Part shown: piece after piece, positions 57,015 to 64,000 of the stretch | Layout: each line of letters opens with the position of its first letter | Position numbering within the stretch: position 1 is the stretch's first letter | Assembly: GCF_047948215.1 (NCBI RefSeq) | Contig: NC_134461.1 | Span: 128,908,512 to 128,972,511, forward strand | Origin: Lycorma delicatula | Lineage: Eukaryota > Arthropoda > Insecta > Hemiptera > Fulgoridae | Reading direction: 5' to 3' | DNA: 64,000 nucleotides | Program-made: the position numbers and the translations under genes | Notes under the pieces: generated by a model | The model's input: only the letters and a program-made list of their open reading frames with translations | Databases searched by the model: none | What the model was told of the DNA's origin: nothing

Positions 57015-57945
57015 TGTATCGAAAATAGTTATGATTTAAGATCTGCTACGATATTGGATGAATACATTACGGTAGTAAATTTTATTAATTTATTTCTATG
57101 GCAGCGACCTATAAACATACGTTTACATAAATTATTCTACATTCAAAATTGTCAACCGTACGATCCTTAATTATCCTATATTAAAGAACAATGTTTGTAA
57201 GCAATGGCTTTTTTTGCAATCGTGTCTTTTAACTTTTAATATTTATCTCTGTATTTTATCGACGGATTTGCATATCAGCCCCATTCCTTAGGTGATTTAT
57301 ATAATCTATTATTATGTACTGATCAAAGATATAAATTTGTTTTTTTTTCAGTTATCTAGTTATAAAATTATGACTTTTTTTGCTTAATTAAGAGTTGCTT
57401 TTCAACCAATAAACCGCTACAAAAGATTGTAATATTATTTTTTTTTAAATTTGGATTTTAGTATAAGATTTTTCGCAAACAATTTATTTTTCATTATATA
57501 GTGTATATTTACATTCGCATGTAAGCAGATTGATTTAAATAGGTTTTTATACCCTCTATATGTAATACCTACCATAACTTCTTCGTTTTTTATTTCTTTA
57601 TTTTTATTAAAAAATATACCGTGAATGTTTGGCAATAAAGAATGAATAAATGATTTGTAGGTGATAATAACTAAAACTGGTTTTTAAATATTAAATCCAC
57701 CCTCTTTAACATAAAACAAGTATCTCCTTACATATAATAACTTAGTATATGACAGTTAGTGACAATAGGTGACAACCCCAAAAATATTAAAAATTCCCCT
57801 TCTTAACGTAAAAAAAAAATATTGTAAATACCCATATTTTAAAGAGTTAAGAAATAGGAAGGAGTTAATACGTAACGTATATTTTTTTATGGAAGAATAT
57901 GTTACGTAACATTAATGGTATTCAGTTACATTTTGGTTATTTTGG
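57015..57945. other. AT-rich non-coding DNA
   Basis: No supported feature. Confidence 0.5.
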
Positions 57946-57949
57946 TATT

Positions 57950-58090
57950 CAGTTATTCTCCGGGTTCGAATCCCGGTCAGGCATTCCATTTTCACACGCT
58001 AAAAAATTCATTTGTCATTTATGTAATGACCGTAATAGGGCGTAATCCTGTTGTTACTACGTAAATGAAGATATAAATTAAATAAATTTA
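57950..58090 (+). mobile_element. SINE family B, 5'-truncated
   Basis: Starts at the B box (ccgggttcgaatcccggtca), followed by cattccattttcacacgcta and a tail with gaccgtaatagggcgtaatc, ending in an AAT-rich run. The A-box half is missing. Confidence 0.75.
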
Positions 58091-60192
58091 AAAAAAATTG
58101 TTATTTTCTTTTTAGATGTTTTACATTTTATAATCCTTGTACATTTCATTTGTGTTTTTTTACTTAACTGTAAATCTTTTTATTCGGTTACTTTAAAATA
58201 ATAAAATATTATTGCAAGGTATATATTTTCAATAATGAAAAGTTCATTTTTTTATAAAGAAAAATTAATTTCTTATTTAAACGTAGAACTTATCTATAAG
58301 GTCAGAGTACTGCAGTCGAAGTAAATTGCTTTTCCAGAACAAAGTATTACATCGGAAATATGTACCTGCAAAAACGAGTATTTGAGGATATATTACGAAA
58401 TAAAATAATATTTCCTGCATCACGTGCCAGACAAAACTCCTAAAATATTTCTGCTTATTTAAGAAGGAATCCATTTTTCTAGGCGTAAAAATAATATCAG
58501 ACTTGCGGATATAATATAACAGTATTCCTGACAAATCCAATGTTCACTTCAAGGATCGTGAGTCATTTCGAAAATGTTGTAAAGCCTCAATTGGATTCAC
58601 ACATCCATCCAATCTGGGAAATCGTTGTGGACACCAGGGAATTCAGGTATCGAAAAAATGTGATATTAGCATCAAATCGTATTAGATTCGTTTCTTTGAT
58701 AATTCTTGTGGAGACAAAAACAATTACTATAAAGATTTTTTTTTTAATATCCTTGTTAACGCTATATTGGAATCCAGAACAACGAATTACTTCGTATTAC
58801 AGTAGTATAGATTAGATTAAATTGGCGAAGTAAGCATTTTCTTAAAAAATTTGAAATATTCGTAAAAGTTTCGTCAAAATTTTATAGGTAAATAATTTCC
58901 GGTCTCATTCATCTAATATAGTATTAATAAAAATTAAGTTTACGATGTTGTGTAAAAAAGACTACCAAAATTTTAACATAAATCAACACAAATCATAAGT
59001 TTTGTGGAAAAAAATGTCAATGGGGAAGGCGTATCTAATTATAAATCGCTAACTTCATAAACATTATTTACAGCTGATTGAATTATCCTTCCTAAATCAT
59101 TAAATAATTATAATCTTTAGACATTTTCTACTGATCTTTTGGCTTCTTCGACAAAATTCTAAATTATAACTGCACAATAAAATCTTAATATATAAATCAT
59201 TTTTAAAAATTATATTAAAATGGCGTCAATAAATTACAGAACGCTTCGTTAATTTCCAAGTAGAAATAATTTCAGTCCAAAATTCCTGCGAACAGTTACT
59301 CAGGCAGCGTGGTATATTACAAATAAAATCACTCCAACAGATTTAAATATTTCTTCTGTCAAAGAAAGACGAAAAAGATTTTGAAACCTATAAAAATCAT
59401 TTAGCATTAAATCTATTAAACAACAGATAAATTATACAAAGACGAAACGCAAGAATCCAACGGACTTACTTGTTACTTTTTCAAAGTTAAATCTTACTAT
59501 CAAAATTAATCACACTAATACAGTGTGTTAATCAAATACTGATTAACCTTAAATAAATTAAATTTTTCCTAATCGAATAACTCTACAGAGAGTTTTCTTT
59601 TAATGTCACTGTTTTTATGTACAAAATATGCTGAACGGTCCACCGTAGAGCAGTTTGTAAGTATGTACTTACAGTTAATAAGAGATTTAGAAAGTTGGCA
59701 ATACTTTTTATCGGTGACCGCCGAAGTTGTAGATACCGGTTTTCAATAAAATGTAATAAATGTATTGAGGGTTGATTAATTACACTGTGTATGTAATTTT
59801 AGTTAAGAGCCCGATTTGGGTTTATTTATTGTCTCAGATGATTTATTATAAAATAATTATTTAAAAAATTTCTTTCAGCCTGTTTTGAAAAGAGTAGACT
59901 CACAAAGTTTAACGCAGTAGTTTTTTCAATAAATCATAACACGTCGAAGTACGAGTTAATACGAATCGATTACTAAACCTAATGTCATAACTATACTGCT
60001 CGTATATAGCGTACCGAATTAGTTCATCGCTTTACACAAGATTCTGCCACAAATCCCTCTTATTTTCTAATCATTTTACGTCCTCTTCATATCCTACTTC
60101 ATATGCTTAATCTCCTTTTTATTTTCCTGTTGTCTAAGTTTCATTAATATAGAGCGCTACACTCCGTATTTCAAAAGGTTTTTCTATTTCTT
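58091..60192. other. AT-rich non-coding DNA
   Basis: Two head-to-head frames meet at 58540 (87 aa minus, 91 aa plus), with no family resemblance and no promoter or splice context that I can support. Nothing else was recognised. Confidence 0.45.
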
Positions 60193-60195
60193 TAC

Positions 60196-60497
60196 AAACC
60201 AACGGGTCGGCTAGTAGTAAATAATCGTCGTAAATCAGCTGTTTGACAGCTGATTTTGACGCAGCTTCTGAGGTTCAAATCCTAGTGAAGACAAATCATT
60301 TTTATTCGATTTGAATACTAAACAGTGGATATGGTGTATTTGATGGTTAGGGTTCAAGTAAAATCTCAAGAAAGGGTCCACAAATCTCAGGAATGGTCGA
60401 CCTGGGTATGTATAAGACTATACCTCTTTATATGACTTGCATATAGTTCTCATTTCATTGGTCATGAGGTTGGTTATTGTTCACAAGCTAAACAAAT
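60196..60497 (+). mobile_element. SINE family A, old copy
   Basis: Head aacgggtcggctagtagtaa, ctgaggttcaaatcctagtg (good B box), then gatttgaatactaaacagtg, ggtcgacctgggtatgtata and a decayed tail. A local inverted repeat (aaatcagctgtttgacagctgattt) at 60234-60258 is formed by an altered version of the usual gctgattt block. Confidence 0.8.
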
Positions 60498-61083
60498 TTC
60501 AACGTACATATTAGGAATAGAAAAAGCTGGCAATGAACTGCGTAATTTTTCTGGCTACTCCGGTTAAGTGTCGGAATTCATTTTTGAAAAACACTTTCTG
60601 ATTTTTTTTTTCAATAAAAGAATAAGTTCTATCAAAATATTGATTTTTACATTTTAAATAAAATCGGTACTTGCTAGTTAGATTTAAATTTAAAAAAAAT
60701 TACAAAAAACAGAATTTAAAAACATATTTTGGTACCATAGATTATTGGAGTGAGATGGGCAAAAAAAAATGTTCTAATGATTTGAAGGAAATTCTTATCT
60801 TTTCTTTTCTAGTGAAGGATATGCGCAAGCCCTCCACCATCTGAGTAGTTTTCTAGTCTGATTTACTCATGATCTACGAAGTTTAGTGGATGAATGTTAA
60901 CACAACCGGTTTGCTGCAGTGAATGGTTGTTTACTATTTATTGAAGAAAATGATACATATATATATATACTTTTTGTCGTTAAGTGCAAGAGTGTTAGCC
61001 GCTATGTGTAAAAGTGTCATCGCTGTCAAGCCACGATTTGATAACTACGAGTCATAATTCGGAAAACGTAATGAGAACACTTC
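60498..61083. other. AT-rich non-coding DNA
   Basis: Contains a short (AT)n at 60955-60971. Nothing else. Confidence 0.5.
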
Positions 61084-61084
61084 T

Positions 61085-61965
61085 CGTAAACCGTCTTCTT
61101 CTTCTTATCCTTCACGTATTTAGGCAACTGCCTGTTACACCATCCTATCTGAACTGTTCCATTCATCTCCTCTTTGGCCTTCCTTGACTTCTCACACTCA
61201 CCGCACCGGCCACTATTTTAAAAATTTTCTGGGAATTCTAGACACGTTCATACGCTGTACATGACTTTATCGTTGTCTTTGATACGCCTCAAACTTACTG
61301 TTCAGATTATACACGTCAAGTTTCCTACGTATCTCTGAGTTTTGCTTCCTATCCGTGCGAGTATAACCGCCATTGATCGCAGGAAACGCATTTCCGCTGC
61401 CTGCGATCTTGATTTATGAGCGCTAGTTAATATCCACGTCTTACTTCCAAAAAGGCAGACCGGTAACGACATAATTCTATAAAACTTAGTAGAATATCCT
61501 TCCTAACCTTATTCCTCAGTTACCTTTAATTACAACACCAATAAATCTACTAAAATTCTTAATTTTATCATCGATATCCACGTTTTCCTTGTTTGATACT
61601 TTACATCCCAAAAACTTGAATTCGTAAATCTATAGGTCTATCTCCTAACGCTACCTTGGAACTTAAAGGCCAAAACCCTCTGAACGCCATAACTTTGGTT
61701 TTATCCTCTGAAATACTCGAAATTAAATTTTCGCGCCATCTAAGGTAATTCAGAGTTTTTTGTGCAACCTCCTTCTCGTCAGAAAAAAATAACCTGATCA
61801 TCCGCAAATAACACCGTCAGGTGACCCCAGGTCTCTCTACGTCATATTCATAATACCGTAATTTAGTAATCCATTCGTCAGGAATATCATATATATGTAT
61901 ATTAAGTAATATTGGAGAAGCACTACATCACTGACGAAGTCCCTAATCTACTGTCTCCATAAAAC
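61085..61965 (-). pseudogene. Non-LTR retrotransposon reverse transcriptase, 3' half
   Basis: On minus, from right: GLRQ then CSASPILLNIHI (RT block with the Gly-Leu-Arg-Gln start, near 61945-61900), then LTVLFADDQVIF (about 61825-61785), the FADD catalytic motif of the RT palm, intact. Next come SEDKTKVMAFRG and DRPIDLRIQVFGM (68-aa frame at 61807-61601), then NKVRKDILLSFIEL and further traces to about 61085. This matches endonuclease-reverse transcriptase LINEs common in insects. Frameshifts occur right after FADD and at the end of the 68-aa frame, and there are many stops, so the copy is dead. Confidence 0.85.
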
Positions 61966-62262
61966 GTAAAAAAATAATTAATTATCTGGTTTAGCAGAAA
62001 TTTAAAGTAGCTCCAAGAGATATTATACTCCAGAAGGGAATACACATAAACGTAATAAGTAGCTAATAATGATGATGTAAAGCTAGGAGTAATATTCTTA
62101 ACTCATTTAATAAATATATTTTTTAGTTTGTTTATTTATTTATTAATTATAATATTTTACTGACTTTTAGTTGTTGTATTAAAAATTTAATATCATTAAA
62201 AATAACATTATAATTACATGCAATTTTTATAACTGTATACCTTAATAAGAAAATAAACAAAT
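61966..62262. other. AT-rich non-coding DNA
   Basis: Nothing recognised. Confidence 0.5.
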
Positions 62263-62263
62263 A

Positions 62264-62460
62264 TAACCGGGTTGGTCTAGTGCTAAACTCGTCATCGTAA
62301 AACAGCTGACTTCAAAGTCGAAGTTCTCAGACTCAAATCCTAACAAACATAGTTACGTTTATTCGGATTTGAATACTAGATCGTGGATACCGGTATTCTT
62401 TGGTGGTTGAGTTTCAATTAACCACACGTCTCGCAAGTAGTCGACCTGAGTTTGTTAAAA
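62264..62460 (+). mobile_element. SINE family A, 3'-truncated
   Basis: Head ccgggttggtctagtgctaa, cagctgacttcaaagtcgaa, body gatcgtggataccggtattc and ggttgagtttcaattaacca. It stops after gtcgacctgag. The tail is missing, which is unusual for a SINE, since truncation is usually at the 5' end; later deletion is likely. Confidence 0.85.
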
Positions 62461-62752
62461 ACTGCAAATTTACCGGTACAGTTACATTAGACTGATAAGT
62501 CGCTAATAACTTTAATTGCTGATTGGACTATAAATAAAAGCATTACAAAATAACAATTAACAAATAATATGAATGAAAACTGTTATAAAAATAATCCATA
62601 GCCTAAAAAACTCTCTATCCGGACTTGTCACTACTTCCTGTTCTTCTTTCTTATATAGCGTAGGATACTACAAAAATTTATCAAACAATTCATAAATATG
62701 AGAAAATTCAAACGTCGTGAAAATACTTTTTCGATAAGACTAATTTATCTAC
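62461..62752. other. AT-rich non-coding DNA
   Basis: Nothing recognised. Confidence 0.45.
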
Positions 62753-62754
62753 TT

Positions 62755-62940
62755 AACCGGCTTTCGTGGTGGAGTAGTGGAATATCTACCTGTCATCTGG
62801 AAGGTCCGCGATTTGAATCCCGTTCAGGCTTGACATTTTCATGCCCTAAAAAACTTCATCTATCATTAGTAACTTTAATCGGATTAATATACGCATAGTA
62901 ATCCTATAATTAACAAATAATGATAAAATAAATGGTTTAA
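62755..62940 (+). mobile_element. SINE family B, full head
   Basis: ggctttcgtggtggagtagt (A-box region), gcgatttgaatcccgttcag (worn B box), then tgacattttcatgccctaaa and a tail like that at 57990-58080. It is the most complete plus-strand copy of family B. Confidence 0.75.
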
Positions 62941-64000
62941 TGTTCCTGTAATTAAAATAAAATACTAAAAAACGCAAAGAAAATTTAAAGGGTCGTTAAA
63001 TATTGGTACGCTGAGATTATTTTGGCATTTTTCCATCACCGTTAATAAATAGTATAAATATTACTTATTTTTTATATTATAAATAAATTTCTCAACTACA
63101 TAATTCCTGTTTTTATTTCCCCGGATACATAGTTACATTCTACAAATATGCGGTTACTATGTATAAGGAAAAGTATGATAGTAGTATAAAAGTTAATGCG
63201 TCGGGGTTTTACAGATCTTCACGTTTTAATAGCCCTCTATAAGCAGAAAGACACATAATTTTAGTGAAAAATTCCGGAACGATTAATATTTGTCGGCGTG
63301 TTTTTGCTTGATCGACCGGAGGGATCGATCGGAATGAAGTTTGGCAGATTATTTCTGTATCAGAAATTATTGGCTTCAATAACGCATCAATGAAGCACTT
63401 TCATTTTCGCATCATTAATTTAATTAAGATGGTGTTTGTCCTTTAGTTTACTTCAATTTTTAATAAAGGAGTCGGACACATATAACACTTTTCTTTTACT
63501 TACCCGTTTAGATAGCGCTATAGCAAAACTATACTCTAGAAAGGAAAGTATTGTAATCGGCCTAATTTGGACGTATGCTGTTTTTATCGGGTCTTGATAT
63601 TTTGAGACCTAAGGAACCAAAAAATCCGAATGAAAATTTTCCGAATATTCGTATGTACGTGTGTATGTTCGGTTTTGGCCTCTAAATCACCTTATTAGAA
63701 CCACCGGACCGATTTTGACCAAACTTGGTCCGATTCCTTCTGTACATGAGTCATTGATGTTATTAAATCTTCAACTTGAAAGGCCAAGGAGTGAGGCTGT
63801 AAAGCAAGGCCATCCACAGTATCACGAGATGTCACCTAATTAAGGTCATATTTTTGTCGGCACGTTTGTTAACGATTAAAAATAACAATATTTGCAAAAA
63901 AAAAATTTTTAAATCCCATCCCCACTGAAAATTGTTGTTGTAGCCGTCCGCTATGTTATGACGTCACAGGTTAGCGGCAGAATTAAAAAATACGAATAAT
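62941..64000. other. Non-coding DNA; probable dispersed repeat at 63540-63845
   Basis: 63540-63845 has the phrases ccaccggaccgattttgacc and aaacttggtccgattccttc, a style typical of dispersed insect repeats, but there is no second copy in this window. The rest is AT-rich with no feature. Confidence 0.4.

Noticed and set aside
58277..58815. A pair of divergent genes meeting at 58540
   Set aside because: No family resemblance or promoter evidence. The adjacent start positions are likely coincidence.
1..64000. CRISPR arrays, operons, phage genes or a defence system
   Set aside because: There are no regularly spaced direct repeats and no prokaryotic gene organisation. All features point to a eukaryotic transposon-rich region.

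Overview
This window looks like intergenic (or large-intron) DNA from an AT-rich arthropod genome, most likely an insect. A hemipteran is my best guess, because the two tRNA-derived SINE families and several long non-coding repeats resemble ones I associate with that order; this is inference, not a database result. I find no intact protein-coding host gene, no convincing tRNA or rRNA gene, no CRISPR array and no prokaryotic feature. Nearly every recognisable reading frame belongs to a decayed transposable element.

Layout. 1-5 kb: AT-rich DNA, a degenerate SINE, a reverse-transcriptase (RT) fragment (minus, about 2.82-3.33 kb) and an inverted-repeat (MITE-like) element at 4130-4578. 5-9.4 kb: dispersed non-coding repeats, a TC/TTTC microsatellite, a nested SINE at 7.25-7.55 kb and a tandemly organised repeat at 7.56-8.46 kb. 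11.2-13.45 kb: a dead mariner-like transposase next to the 3' end of a LINE, both on minus. 13.5-20.5 kb: SINEs, a mariner (17.03-18.34 kb) split by a SINE, and a LINE RT tail (plus, 19.86-20.5 kb). 22.9-29.7 kb: long dispersed repeats and a near full-length mariner (minus, 25.45-26.75 kb). 30.5-36.0 kb: the 3' end of an R1-like LINE (minus), a mariner (plus, 32.16-33.39 kb) and a second mariner (plus, 34.48-36.03 kb) interrupted by a SINE. 36-45 kb: mostly AT-rich filler with dispersed repeats and one full SINE. 45-49.4 kb: a Tc-like transposase containing two perfect hairpins, three SINEs and an R1-like LINE tail. 49.5-57 kb: dispersed repeats, a fold-back element, another LINE tail, a truncated mariner, a 40-bp perfect palindrome and two SINEs. 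57-64 kb: filler, SINEs and an RT fragment with a visible FADD motif (minus).

The contents are best read as layers of transposition. Older mariner/Tc1 and LINE copies have lost their frames. Later SINE insertions, which depend on a LINE's machinery, sit inside some of them and in one case left a readable target-site duplication. The same non-coding repeats recur tens of kb apart, often inverted. I did not find a convincing undescribed functional system. The most informative observations are structural: quasi-palindromes converted to perfect hairpins inside a transposase, a chimeric SINE nested in another SINE, and a roughly 1-kb unit with direct-repeat ends surrounding a fold-back. All coordinates of degenerate elements are approximate, because boundaries were read by eye.
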